64,000 bases of DNA from Pardosa pseudoannulata (GCA_032207245.1 CM063502.1:64388544-64452543); one strand, 5' to 3'. Counted from the stretch's first letter, positions 25,101-39,890 are shown. Notes: a model not told the origin generated them from the letters alone. Translations and numbers: made by a program.

Positions 25101-26037
25101 CCTAAAATAAGCGGTAAAGTAAATAAAAATATATAACTACATAAATACTTATAACAATAACAGCGAACAAAACCGCCAAATAACATTATGTTTATTTACA
25201 ATAGTCAGTGTGACATTTGTTTGTCAGATTTTCGTGAATTTCATCTCAGATCGCAAAATTTTACAGAGCAAACCAGAATAAGTATTTTAATATCTTATAC
25301 CTGTAAAAGCAAAACCTATAATATCTAAACTTCAAAATTCATTCTTTCATAATATGACGAAGTAACTATATTACATAATTTTATATATAGAAAATAATCC
25401 GTTCTATGTATATTGTGGATTTACTGCAATGAAGCAATATTATAGATAAATAAAAGTTTAAGATTAGAAAGTATAAAAATATTTACATGAATTTGCACAA
25501 TTTTAGTAAATATAATGAATGAAAATATAATGCTAGGAGATAAAAAATATAATGCAATGACAAATGGGATGACAATGGAATGAAAATATAATGCAATGGC
25601 TTGATGGTTTGCAAAACAAAAGCATTTAACTTGTTATTTAGATCGCGGGTTTAAAATTTTTATTTTTATAGGTACCTAGGTACTTTTTGAAAAATCTCAC
25701 AAAAAACGTTAGTTTTCCCCTAGCTGAGCTCAAGCATAAATCTCTAATTGTATCATTTTTATTTCTTTACAGAATAATTTTTAAATTTATGTAGAAAAAA
25801 AAATTCGAATAAAGTTTGTTATTGTTTTTATGAAAATGAGTTTTTTCGTTTTTGAAATTGTTTATATTGTTGGTTAAATATAATGTAAAATATTTCATGA
25901 ACTTTAGAGCTAATGTAAACGTCATTTGGGAACCACAATTACTCAGTACGAAGGCTGGATGGAAATTAACTTGTTAAAGTATGAAAAGGCAATGAATTAA
26001 ACTTAAGCATTATTTTAAGATGACGGTATATTCAGGA
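22181..26037. other. no gene seen
   Basis: Nearly 4 kb of AT-rich DNA without recognised coding or repeat content. Frames at 23367-23549 and 24573-24755 are unconvincing. A local imperfect repeat of ATAATGCAATG words occurs at 25530-25605. Confidence 0.5.
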
Positions 26038-26465
26038 GAAATTTAGAGAAAACCCGATTATTATTTCTGAAATGAATTTATATATTTCGACTGATGAAAC
26101 AAGCTTTCGACGAAATAAAGTTCATTTTCAGAATGTTCACTCATATATGCAATTTTAAGAGTTTTTAAGTTTGAGAAAAAACAAATATACTAATAAAAAC
26201 TGTTATGTTTAAATACTACGGGTACAAGTGTGAAAATACTTTAAAAAACATTTTTAAGTAATTACAACCCACCTGATTATTATTTTTTAAAATTAATTTG
26301 TTATCTTTCAGCCATTTGATATCAAAACAAAGTTCATTTTCAGAAGCTTCTCGCGTTGATCACATTTTATGTGTTTTTAAATTTGGAAAAGTAAATACAC
26401 TAGTAAAAACTGTTTTATGTTTAAATACTATAAGGGCAAAAGGGAAAATATTTTAATGAAAAATT
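26038..26465. repeat. diverged tandem duplication, ~212-bp unit x2
   Basis: ACC-GATTATTATTT, AAAGTTCATTTTCAGAA, GTTTTTAA-TTTG, TAC-A-TAAAAACTGTT followed by ATGTTTAAATACTA, and GTG/GGGAAAATA-TTTAA occur twice in order. The AAAGTTCATTTTCAGAA copies begin near 26117 and 26329. Confidence 0.85.
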
Positions 26466-27169
26466 TTAAATATAGATAAATTGACAAATTCGCTAACTGA
26501 ATATTGTGGAATCATTTTTCGACATAGTTTCCTATATTTAAAAAAAAAATATTTAAAAAAGTAAATAAAATAAAATAAAATAGGTTTTTGTACATGGAAG
26601 ATGTGGATGGTAAAAATATCAGTAGCGGAAAATTGGATTAATTTTTAAAAGACCTTAGTCTGTTATTCATAAAATACTTTCAATTTTCATGTAATTTATT
26701 CTGTTTTGAAGCCAACTACAAATAATAAGACAGTAGTAATAGAATAAATTAAAATTCAAAAGGGAAAGAGCATTTTAAAAGTTTACAAAAAATATCAAAG
26801 ATTGAATTAAAAATTACTTATATTTTGAATTGAAGCACAACTAAATCAATCTTTAATTGTATTGATTTAATTTTAATTCAATTTACATGTGTCTTATAGC
26901 TACAAGTTAACATAGCTTTATAGCTCCAAGTTAATTATTTACATAACGCCTTTGTTTGTCGAATAAAAATCAATTAATGCATTAAACTTTCAGAGTTATT
27001 TGCTTGAGAAGTAAAACAAAAATTCTGACAAATTACGTTTTCTTTTGCGTTTTATTATTTCTTTAATCCAATTCCTATACAGTCTTTGTTTAATCATTTG
27101 AAACTTTATAAAGTCGATGCAGTAATACTGAATCTGATTTGGAACTGCTCATTAGTAAAATGTAGATAC
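26466..27169. other. no gene seen
   Basis: AT-rich, including a short (AAATA)n run at 26555-26581 and an ATTAAAATTAA-rich self-similar stretch at 26740-26880. No gene. Confidence 0.5.
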
Positions 27170-28810
27170 AGCTTCTCATCAGCATGTATGTGATGAGAAT
27201 TACTATTTACCGCTTACTAATCACATCTATTAAATGGATCGTAAAATATAAGATACTTTTGCGTTTAGTTAACATGTTTGAAAAGTATAGTTCTTGGAAA
27301 ACTATTGATTGATTTTCATATAATGATATCATCATTGATAATATCATTGATTGATTTATATATAATGAACAAAACTCTAGCAAAAAGTTTAAATTTCCAT
27401 TTAATAATACAGACCTCAGCGTGATTAAAAGTATTACATTTTATCTTTCTCCAAGTTTCCTAACAGGTTTGTGTTGCTTAGATATCTACGCAATTTCTCT
27501 TGAATTTCTCAGTGAAATTTTTTGCTAATTTTTTCTAATTAATTTTCGAAGTCGCTGAAAACCATGACTTCTGTTCAAAATATTCAACCAGAGAATAACA
27601 CAATAGCCTATAAGGTATAAATTATTACCCAATTTTAGTAATATAAATACAAATTAAAGTGTTAAAGACAATATGAAACTTTATGTCTATTTTGCAGTTT
27701 TATTTAAATCCAGTTTTATATTTATTTGCCTTTAATTTTATTTCTAATGCAGGGGAACTTATATTCATAAAATCTGCAGGTTTATTTTGGGACCACCATT
27801 CAGAAAGTCATCATAATTCCTTATGAAGGACAAACACAAATAAATTCAAGACTGAAACTGAACTGAAGCCGACTTCCCAGAAGTTCAAAACACTAACCAG
27901 TGAACAAACATAAGCGGCAAATTTATTACGTTTACCATCCGCTTGTATATAATGAGAAGTATTTTACTCTTGCTGGTTACGTCCATTAAATGAATCGTAA
28001 ACATATTTTTAAAGTATTTTTGTGTTTCGTACAAACATTTGAAATGTTAAATTTTCAGAAAACTACCTCATGATGATTGTGTATATAATAAACATAACAC
28101 TAAAAAAAGTTCAAATTACCATTTAATGATACAGACTTCAGCATGCTTTAAAGTGTCATTTTTTATGTTTTACCTCTAAAAGGTTTGTGGAATTTTCTAG
28201 CACTTTTCTCTGAAAAAACTTTGAGAAACCATAGCATCTGATCAGGAAAATTAGTCAGATAATAATTCAAAATACTTATGTAAAACAAATTAAATACCCG
28301 GTTTTAGTAATAAATGCAAATTATAAAGCTTACAAACATCTTCTTTATGCCTATTTTGCAATTTCAATTCGATCAATGCGGTCTAAATTAATTTTCTTCG
28401 TTCCCTGTAGGCTGGTTCAAATTAACTTTTAATTTATATAAATTAATTATCAACTTAGCAGCTTTAAAGGGAATAAAGGAGTATCAAAAGTTATTCTTAA
28501 ATTTAAAAACCGTGTCGAGCTACACTCTACGTGGGACATGCTGCAAAGAAAGATGGTGTCGAGTCAGACTTCCTGTTGGATTTCAAAGGGTTAAACTGTA
28601 CTTTATGTTTGTTTACCTTTATTTTCCTTTCAATGCGGGGCCACTTACATTCACAGAGTCTGTGGTTTTATTGACCATTTCATTTCGAGAGCACCATACA
28701 GGAGGTCAGCATAACTCTCTACTAGGGGAAAACACAAATAAATCCAAGAATAGAACCCAAGCCAACTTGCTAGGAACAAGACATACACAATACATACACG
28801 TTAGTTCAAT
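27170..28810. repeat. diverged tandem duplication, ~760-bp unit x2
   Basis: Shared landmarks appear in the same order in 27170-27930 and 27930-28800: ATTAAATG-ATCGTAAA (near 27228 and 27984), GGAAAACTA/AGAAAACTA, CCATTTAATAATACAGAC-TCAGC, AGGTTTGTG, TTTTAGTAATA-AA, TATGTCTATTTTGCA and CACAAATAAAT-CAAGA. Copies differ by many substitutions and indels. The 100-codon frame at 28512-28814 lies inside copy 2 and is not open in copy 1, so it is regarded as chance. Confidence 0.8.
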
Positions 28811-30784
28811 ATAGGAGGTACCTTTATTTCGTTTGTAACATAGTGCATACTATTTGTATTTTTGTACAAGGACCTCATATATATGTAATATAGTAAGAAT
28901 TTAACCTAAATGCGTCTAAATTATTCCCAATTTTAATTCCGTATAATAATGAATTAAAGAGCGTTTTCTCTTCCGTTTCCCCCTCATCAAAATTTTAACT
29001 TGCAGTTTTTACTCCTTTCTATGTTCCTAATCTCACGGAATCCGGTATCTCTGCTGCTTAATTTTGAATCTGAGCACGAATTTTGCAATTTTGAGTGACC
29101 AACTGACTTATTAACAAACCAAAGTGTTGCAGAATTAATTAATTTGTCTGGGAAAATGCACATTTATCTCGCTTTAGGGTGACAAATTTCTATCACTTTT
29201 ATGGCAACTGACTTAGCTGGCGAGCGTATGTAGTAGAGTTTTTCTACATTCTAAGTTTTAGCTCGAAATAAACTGAAATGTTGAAAAATACTGGATTGTC
29301 GCCTGACTTCATAAATTTTGAATTGAAATAATGACGAAATTGGACTGCAACTTTGCTGAACCTAGCCCCAGAAAAATTTAGACTAGTTTTATTTTAACTT
29401 TTTCGAGTAATTTTTTATGGCCACTGAAACTTCGGGAGATCATTGACGATTTACACGTATACTGCAAAAGTATGTCACTGTTACCGCGGTGTAGTATCTA
29501 CGTAACTAATATTTCAGTTTGGAAATAAATTGGATTATTTGCTATTTTCGCTTGGCTAGTACTAATGAATACAGTTGCAATGCAAATATATTTTAATAAA
29601 TTTTGTATCCTTTTCTGGAAATATATAAATGTATTATTGAAAAAAGAAATAGATAAAATAGAATGAGAAATTTCCTCAACGCGAGCGATATTTTACATTC
29701 AACCTTGAAGATAATCTCTCATAATCTGTGTAAATATTTATATCACGTTGTATTTATCTCTTTTGTCATTTTCTTGCCAAAAGAAAAACAGAACAATCGA
29801 AAGAAAGAATCTGCTTTACCGGTTAAAGCAGGAAAACATTTCATTAATTATTATCGCTTTTGATTCATATGATTCATATTGTACTGCTATGGGGTTGACT
29901 TATCAGACACAATTCCATTCTAAAATTAATCACTACAAAAATTTAGTTTTTAGCCTTTCTTCTCATTAATTTGGAATGCTAGATAGAGACAGTATGAATA
30001 ATCTTTGAATAGATTAAAAATAAATAAAGATAATTATAATTTTTACGTTTTTTTTTTCGACATTCTTGGGACTTTGTTTTTATTTTGCCTCTTCATAAAG
30101 TTTTTAATCGTGCTGAACCTCTAACTGTATTTTAAATTGCCTTTAACGTATTAAGTCTTTTTGAAACCAGTGCATGAGCTCAAAATCGAAAAAATAATGC
30201 AATGTTGATAATATTTAGGATCAACATTCCTACAAGCCTTATCCATTTCCTGTTTACTTCCGCAGTAGCTAGAACATCTTGACGTAACTTTCTTTCAAGA
30301 TAATATTTTACTCTAGTTGACGTACCCGACATTGCCCCGGTAAAGACGGGAATCAATATTTTATTTAAACTAAAGTTGATTATTTTGTCTTAGTTTTTAT
30401 TAGTTTTTAAAGTTTATTACTTTCATTTTAGTTTAATGGAACTCATACAGAATCGTTTCTTTATTTCCAATTTAAAAAAAAAATACACAAGTACATTTTT
30501 TCTTTAACTATAATAATACAATATAGATGAATTAGAACTTACATTTGAGAGAATGTTGTTCATTTTAAACTCCGGCTCAAGTTCTGACAACACTTGTTTG
30601 ATATGGAAAGATACTGGACAGACAACGCGATTATGAATAATTGTAAAAATATTATAAAGTAATGTATTTCTAGTGCTGGTGTGAGTTATTGTGAATATTT
30701 GGGTTATAAAAAATAAATGGACTTCGTAATATTTTTTGCAGTTGTCAAAGTTTTAGAATAAATTACATTAGCTCACTATCCTTT
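28811..30784. other. no gene seen
   Basis: Slightly GC-richer patches at 29040-29240 and 29330-29520 have no recognised content. Near 30323-30350 GACGTACCCGACATTGCCCC resembles a widespread arthropod repeat end (ACCCGGCGTTGCCCGG-like) in decayed form; this is from memory and weak. Confidence 0.45.
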
Positions 30785-30863
30785 TTGGCCTGCTCCGAGA
30801 GAAGTTTAACCATCCGTGGCTCAAATCTTTGGCCAAATATTTATACCAAAGATTTCAGGCCAA
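30785..30863. repeat. nested inverted repeats
   Basis: TTGGCCTG (30785-30792) pairs with CAGGCCAA (30856-30863), and inside it AAATCTTTGG (30823-30832) pairs perfectly with CCAAAGATTT (30846-30855). Confidence 0.6.
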
Positions 30864-31255
30864 TTAAGAGCAGAAGTTTATCTTAATCTATGGATATTTG
30901 GGGTACTATAACCAAAGCTAATGTAATGCTAATTAAACCCCGTTTTGCTAGTTACAATAGTTCAATTTTTTATCACTGGAGGGGGGGGGTAGAGCCTATA
31001 AGTGTCATTCACCAAAGTTTCTTGTTATTATTTAAAAGAGGGCTTCTACTCTTGATTGTACAGTAGGAACACAAAAATCGTTTCAGAACGGTTATAACGC
31101 ATGTGCCTCTCATAAGACTTTAACCAAAATTTACTGTTTTTAAATGTCAGCATCCTAGCTATTCAATCATTCACTTCACAGAGCAGTAGGCTCCTGGCTA
31201 TGTGATTTGTCTAAATTTATACTCTGCTTCCTAAGTCAAATCATTGGTTTACCTA

Positions 31256-31258
<3 letters not shown>

Positions 31259-31320
<62 letters not shown>
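31259..31320. repeat. (TA)n microsatellite
   Basis: Pure TA run that abuts the left end of the MITE at 31323. Confidence 0.97.
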
Positions 31321-31607
<287 letters not shown>

Positions 31608-31878
31608 AGGAAAATTCTCAGGGGTTTTCAAAATTAAAATCAAGGGTAAAATTGCGTCTTTTTACATTCCCCTTTTTAACCCCTAACCTAAATTGACCAC
31701 TGGGGCTACAGGTTACGCCCTCAGAGAAGGGGCCTGGCCAATTATAAACCTACATGGCTCTAGCGGACAATTTAGGAAATTTCCAAATAAAAAGGAGATA
31801 CACGCTAGAGACAGATTTATATAGATATATTTATCCCACAGATGTTGATCCAGGTGTTAATGGTCTTATAAATAGAAC
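31608..31878. other. unidentified GC-richer module between MITE copies
   Basis: Balanced-composition sequence with GGGGCTACAGG and GAGAAGGGGCCTGGCC near 31703-31740. It is bounded on one side by a microsatellite and on the other by the truncated MITE. Probably a dispersed repeat; not recognised. Confidence 0.35.
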
Positions 31879-32021
31879 TTTATGCTAGCTGACCCTTCAG
31901 TTTGTCCCTATGATGAAGTGGGAACCCGTCCTTCAAAGTTATCTTAATAAAGGTCTATAGCTGAAACGGTATCATTTTTATGGCCATGACTGCAACCCCC
32001 CATCGAGAAGTCAGTCTCATT

Positions 32022-32022
<1 letters not shown>
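31879..32022. mobile_element. MITE, second copy, left end missing
   Basis: From TATGCTAGCTGACCC to AAGTCAGTCTCATTA it matches 31336-31477 with only about four differences in 140 bp. The left TIR is absent: the sequence before TATGCTAGC is AATAGAACTT instead of GAGACTGACT. The right end again abuts a CA/TA array. Confidence 0.85.
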
Positions 32023-32105
<83 letters not shown>

Positions 32106-32107
32106 GT
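32023..32107. repeat. (TA)n array flanked by CA and TG units
   Basis: TA run with one C interruption at 32081, bordered by ACACACA at left and TGTGTG at right. Confidence 0.96.
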
Positions 32108-32470
32108 GTGTAATATTAAAATGCCTTATTTACATATTTTAATATTAATTTAATAATTTCTGTTCATAAATTACGTTGGGGTTTCCGGAGTAATTCTGAT
32201 TTTTCCCTCCAGACGCGCTATAGGCTTAATCCAACCTCTGTCTGTACTTCTTTGACCAATAGTAAACGCTCTCTCTTTAGACATGGGTATTATTTATCAC
32301 GGGATCAAATGTGCTTAGGGATTATACTTAGTCTTTTTACCTGAGAAATCCCTACTTAAAAAGTGGGTATGGACGACGTTCTCGAAGTTTTTGGACTTTT
32401 GTATTGATTTGATGTATCGTCACCAGAAATAAAATGTGTTGTACTTTTTGATGAATCTCGCCCATATTTC

Positions 32471-32473
<3 letters not shown>
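32108..32473. other. unidentified module between TA arrays
   Basis: Contains a moderately GC-rich part (32180-32300) with no recognised content. It starts and ends at microsatellites, like its neighbours. Confidence 0.35.

Positions 32474-32560
<87 letters not shown>
32474..32560. repeat. (TA)n(GT)n microsatellite
   Basis: About 64 bp of TA followed by 11 GT units. Confidence 0.97.
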
Positions 32561-32830
32561 ATACATGTACATTGAGTTAAAAACTTAAATCAGTACAATA
32601 TTATTATAGTTGTTATTATTATTTAAAATTTAACAATAGAACAATTAATTATTTTAAATATACATTAATATTTACAACAATAACCAGTGTGTGTGTGTGT
32701 GTGTATACATGTACATTGAGTTAAAAACTTAAATCAGTACAATATTATTATAGTTGTTATTATTATTTAAAATTTAACAATAGAACAATTAATTATTTTA
32801 AATATACATTAATATTTACAACAATAACCA
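32561..32830. repeat. exact tandem duplication, 126 bp identical
   Basis: ATACATGTACATTGAG at 32561 recurs at 32705 and the two copies are identical as far as ATAACCA (32686 and 32830). The period is 144 bp. Copy 1 is followed by a second short (GT)n, so the duplicated unit includes the GT tract. Confidence 0.95.
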
Positions 32831-34660
32831 ATAAATTTATCGAATGAAATCCTATTTAGAGTAATAAATGGGATATTTGTTTCAATTATAAATTTTGAGA
32901 ATTTTACTTTTAATTACGTCGTTTGATCACTCCTGATGTAACATGTATGGAACTCTACGAACAGCTTTTCGCAATATGAGGGCTAAAGAAACAAGGACTT
33001 ACTGCTTCCATGTCATTAAACATCCATGTCAGTAGTGGGTTTGGGACTGCCAAAGGCAGCGTCCCACCCATTCGGTAATACTCTGTTTGTACCCAAATGA
33101 ACCCAACAAAATAGGAGATGAGGATAACAGTAATAAAAGGTACAATACTGCTCGAAATAATAGTAACTAATCTGTGGTAAAAATATTAAAAATATAGTCA
33201 CTAAACATCTTTTAAAAACTTATTTGTACTTATTTTTATCTGGTATAAATTAACTTTAAATGAGATACCCTAGATTAAATTTAGAATATAATTATCTTTT
33301 AGCATGTTTTACTAAGTTTACTCTTACATGTTCAGTCAAAAATTGGAGCTGTGGTTGGTTATTATTTAATTATACTTTGCACGTCTTTCAGATGATTTAA
33401 TTAATGATCCTTATAAACTTTAGGAGAACAACTAAGCCCTCCATGACGCAGGAGTTGAACACCCCGAAACAATAACAACTCGTTAAAAAAATTGCTAATA
33501 AAAAGATTAATGAAACTTGAAAATAGAAATTTGTCTTGGGTAAATTGATATCATTGCACAATCCTAAATAGGAAACTCCCAAATCTTGACAGAAAGCAAT
33601 TATACTTTTAGTAAATATTTACTAGTGTATATCTCACCTGAAAAAGAGACGTAGCAAGAATTCGAATCATTCTAAAACAGGTTTATGTGTTCAGTTGCAA
33701 GTACATCTATTACTCCACCGCCAACAAACGTTAGCATCTTCTGACATTTTTAAAGATCCCATACCCTTAGTAATAAATGCTTCACAGTTCTTATAAAAAT
33801 AAATCTTGTTATTGCGATCTAGAAGGTAGGAAATCATGGAGCAGGACTGCAACAGGAATCATGCAACAGAATTCATGATTATGATCAGATACAAGAGGCA
33901 AGTCCTTTGTATGTGATCTGGACTGACATTAGATAGTTTAGTTTATTTAGTTAATTTTTACGGTAATGTAGCACTTTGACGAATGTATTGCATTTATGGG
34001 CTAGCCATTCACCCTATGAAATATTAGCTACTTTACAAGTTTGGTTGTTCTAAAAGTGTTAAACTGATAGTTGTATCATTTTAACTCTCATTGAAAAAGT
34101 ATTATCAACTCACTGATATAAAGCTGCTTGAATCTTAATTGAAAGGATATACAAAAATTTGTTGAACATTGTGGACAGAGAATATCCACGATTTGTGTAA
34201 TAGGAAAATATGTATAGCTGAGGCGAAATTCTGAATTTTTGCCAATATTATTAATTAAGAATCTAGTTGTGCGTCTAAAACAACTGCTTATTCTTTGTTT
34301 TAACCGAAACCTTCAAAAACCACAAGGAAAACAACTTAGCCTATGATGGCCGAATGCATTTTGTTGATGCATTTGTATCATGTATTAGATTGCATACATT
34401 AAAATGATTAAATGCAAAAAAACGTAGGCGGTTCTTTTTATATCTATTTTTGTCATTTTATTAGCAAATTATGTCTAGAAAATGTGCTTCTAGGTGCTTT
34501 CAATGAAACTGATCAAAAATATTTTGCACAGTCATTTTTGACTACACATTATAAGTTACATCCTTGTGTGAAAGATGGTTCAGGATATCAAGGGTAGAAC
34601 AATCTCAATTTCTTAAGTGAGAAATCTATGAAAAGAAAAAATCGAGTTTGAAATTTTTAT
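32831..34660. other. no gene seen
   Basis: Frames at 33016-33201, 33397-33582 and 34412-34597 (61 codons each) have no supporting features. A GC-richer patch at 33030-33100 is not recognised. Confidence 0.5.
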
Positions 34661-35170
34661 ATATTCGTACGTTTAAAATATAACAAGAATCTCCTTTTTC
34701 GAGCGACCGTGCTCTTTACAAGGCTATTTTTAATGTCTCATCCTCATCATAAAAGTTTTTCTTCAAGTCACTTTCCAACATAATTTTGAAACTAGGTATA
34801 GATTAGTTCATACCTTTAAAATTTTATGTAGATTCAGATATGATGAAATAATAAATTTTTCCACTAGTGGATTAAGGTATTTAGTTTATAGTTCTTAACA
34901 TGAATTTTGCTCATAAAATATATTCGTACGTTTAAAATATAACGAGAATCTTGAACTTTTTCGAGCCACCGTGCACTTTACAAGGCACGGTGGCTTATTT
35001 TTAATGTCTTATCCTCCATCACAACAGTTTTTCTTCAAGTCACTTGACATTTCCAACATAATTGCAACTAAGTATAGATTCTGGCTGATGGCGTTAAAAT
35101 TTTATGTAGATTCAGATATGATGAAATAATAAATTTTTCCACTATATGGATTAAGGTATTTATTTTATAA
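34661..35170. repeat. tandem duplication, ~257-bp unit x2
   Basis: ATATTCGTACGTTTAAAATATAAC starts each copy (34661-, 34918-; positions given because the word exceeds the usual motif length). Both then share CGAGC-ACCGTGC-CTTTACAAGG, TTTTTCTTCAAGTCACTT, TTTTATGTAGATTCAGATA and ATTAAGGTATTTA. The copies are about 85-90% alike by eye. Confidence 0.93.
34965..34994. repeat. 10-bp perfect stem hairpin present in only one duplicate
   Basis: GCCACCGTGC (34965-34974) pairs with GCACGGTGGC (34985-34994). In copy 1 the second arm is missing: ACAAGG runs directly into CTATTTTTAATG. Confidence 0.85.
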
Positions 35171-35394
35171 CAGTTCACTTTATATGATTTCTGTTATTTA
35201 TCTATCACAGTTTCGACTGACCACTGTGGCAAAGCACAGTCTATTTATGAAATCTCTATTGTTTGTAGATTTAGAATCTAGTAGGCACCGATTTGTGTGA
35301 GTTGACTTGTTTCCTATACCGTTGTAAATCTAAAAAAAAATCAATGACCCATATTGTTGTTAAAATATGATGAATTGAAGTCGGACAATGATCA

Positions 35395-35815
35395 AATTGT
35401 TAGGTCACTGTCTATATGATTTGAATGCCATGAGTTCTATGCGTGGATGCTAGTAGACAGGGTAAGTGTGTTTTACCTTAATTCGGCCTAAGCCATCCAG
35501 TGACTAGTAGACAGGGTGAGTGTGTTTCTACGCTGACCCATTCAAAGATATACAGCAGCAACCACTGAAGACCAGTCATCACAACAGAAACCCATAACGG
35601 TTACCAAGCCGCTACTGGCCTACGAAAGGCCCATCATGGTCCGATTTTACTGTGGTCCAACCCGGTAAGGAGCAAATACTACAGAGGTAAGCTCGTGACT
35701 CCCAGGAAGAAGGGAAGACCCAGATCTCTCAGGTACCCCCTCCCCCCGGGTGCGTGAAGCCAGTACACACTTAAAGGACGTGTGCACCTGGGGGCCTAGT
35801 AGGCAGTTTAAGTAT
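35395..35815. other. GC-richer block, probable dispersed repeat
   Basis: Composition is near 50% G+C for about 400 bp. CTAGTAGACAGGGT-AGTGTG occurs twice (near 35449 and 35506) and CTAGTAGGCAG recurs at the right edge (35798). There is a C6G4 run near 35740. No open frame or pol III boxes are convincing. The recurring CTAGTAG words may mark borders of a small element. Confidence 0.4.
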
Positions 35816-37646
<1,831 letters not shown>

Positions 37647-37694
37647 AGTTTTTATTTTCTTCCATGAATACTTTCTTCATTCATACATATATCT

Positions 37695-37739
37695 CACTTT
37701 TTTCCTAAGCCATTTCCCTAAATGTTTTAGGAAAAAGTG
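37695..37739. repeat. imperfect hairpin, 13-bp outer and 5-bp inner stems
   Basis: CACTTTTTTCCTAA pairs with TTAGGAAAAAGTG, and CATTT with AAATG inside, around a CCCT loop. The 45-nt length is short for a pre-miRNA. Confidence 0.7.
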
Positions 37740-37804
37740 CTTGTTATACATGAGTAAACACAGTATGACAAATGCAAAGAGGGAAGATAAATTGTTGATC
37801 ACAG

Positions 37805-37825
37805 AAAAAAAAAAAAAAAAAAAAA
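37805..37825 (+). repeat. A21 run
   Basis: Twenty-one consecutive A. It may be the tail of a retroposed sequence lying to its left, but no upstream element boundary or target duplication is visible. Confidence 0.9.
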
Positions 37826-39694
37826 GCCTCTTTCAAAATTTACACCCCTACCTCTATTTGACCTTGTTTTCTTCGAGAGTGCTAATCATATATAAAAGCG
37901 ACCCTACCCCACATTTATCTCTTTTGTCAAGAGGAATACTCAGACTGTAGACTCCCACTTGCGGGGCTAAGGAACTCAACTCCCCTCTCTCTCTTTTCCC
38001 AGATGGTGATAATCGGTAGATTTGTGCTACCTCGCCAGATATATACCACACTTACTAGGTCTGTAATATTGATAAATCAGTTTACCACTGAATTGTAGAA
38101 TGGATCGGTAAATGTTTACTACTAATTAAATTAAAAATACCAGCAAATCCCAAATAAAATAGCTGTATTCTAAGTTTTTATCCACAGTATTCCTATTGTG
38201 TAGCCTATTTAAGCTTTGTAGCGTCGTGAACTTCTGGTGGTAGTGATTCTCACAGGATCTCACAGGAAGATTTCACAACAGGACTCCTGGGCCAATCCCT
38301 CTATAGTACTGGAGTAACTATTAATGGTAATGCATCAGACTAAGAGTAATGAGTTGGTATGACATAAACAGAAACGTTAAATAGGAGAGTGGTAGTGATT
38401 GCCAAAGGTCATACAATTTATACCATGTAGATCATTGGTTATCCAGTAATGACTCCAATGGGCACTGAAACTTTTCTTGGAGGCAAAGTGGATTCAGGGA
38501 CTAATAGCGGCGTTAAGGTTGTCGAAGAAGGGCTTTATTAAATATTTCATTAAGGTTTTTATAAATTGATTAGTAAATAATTAAATTAACTTTATTATTT
38601 AATATTTTGTCGTGATTCAAATATTTGCCTTTTATATTAATTCCCATTTAGTATTTTTCTTTTAATATAAAGGCACACAAATCAAAAACTGTTATAACAA
38701 TTTACTACCTAATATCAATTTTAGTGTTAATTTTCTGGGAAAAAATTGGTAAATTGCCGGTGGATTGGTAAACAGATTTTCACTTAAAGAATTATAGGTA
38801 AATAAATAAGATTATAAATATGCAGTTCCTAGTTTCTCCTATATAACATTCCCATTTTTTTCAAAACTCAGCATGGAAAATGTCCGTTATACACGGAGAT
38901 TTTTATTACTTCCTGTAATTTCACAAAATACGTATAAATGAAGAAAAGTATTGAAAAAAGAAAACAAAAATATAAAAATCTTATTCAATAGAAGTACTGC
39001 CGCATCTATACTCCCTTCTTATACAACAGTTGCAGTAACACTAATTAGTAATTTTTTCTTAATTAGTAATTCGCATTTGAACTATTGCTCTTTTCATAAC
39101 TGTTCTCATCATCACTGGTGCACTACTTGAAGCACGGCTCCCATTTCCCGTTGCCTATTGCACTATTTGTAACTTAAACTGTAATACTCTTTCGATATTA
39201 TCATAATCGACTGAAAATGTTGGTAAGCATCGTAGTATCAGAAAACTAAGGAACTAACACGATATTACCCCAATAAAGCACATTAATTATGTAATTTTAC
39301 AATCCCAATATTAACTTTCAGAACTTCTTTTTCAACTAACATAAATTATTTCACCTTGATTGGTAAGTAAAACGTAAAATTACTTTAATAGTTTTATTTT
39401 TGATTTTAATCTATTGTTATCATTTTATTCTATTGTTTTATTCTATTATTATTTTTATTCTATTGATTATTATTTTATTTTTGGTTTTTCAACAGAACAT
39501 CTTTGCCCGTCACAACTTAATTTACTAACTGCGAGACATATTAATTTAAAAGATTGCTACAATGTACTGTATTCTTATATATTTCACTAATGAAGTAAAT
39601 TTTAATGAGATAATTTCAGCCTTCAGTAGAAAGAAATCTTCTTGCAGGTTATATAAAGTTTAAAAGAAATTCCTCAAAAAGATTTACTTTGATT
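37826..39694. other. no gene seen
   Basis: Includes a GC-richer patch at 37860-38045 and another at 38210-38310 with a direct repeat CACAGGA-TCTCACAGGA. Otherwise AT-rich filler, with ATTTTATTCTATTG repeats at 39420-39475. Confidence 0.5.
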
Positions 39695-39696
39695 TA

Positions 39697-39890
<194 letters not shown>

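Noticed and set aside
30310..30360. Decayed ACCCGGCGTTGCCCGG-type repeat end
   Set aside because: The resemblance is short and recalled from memory; insufficient to annotate as an element.
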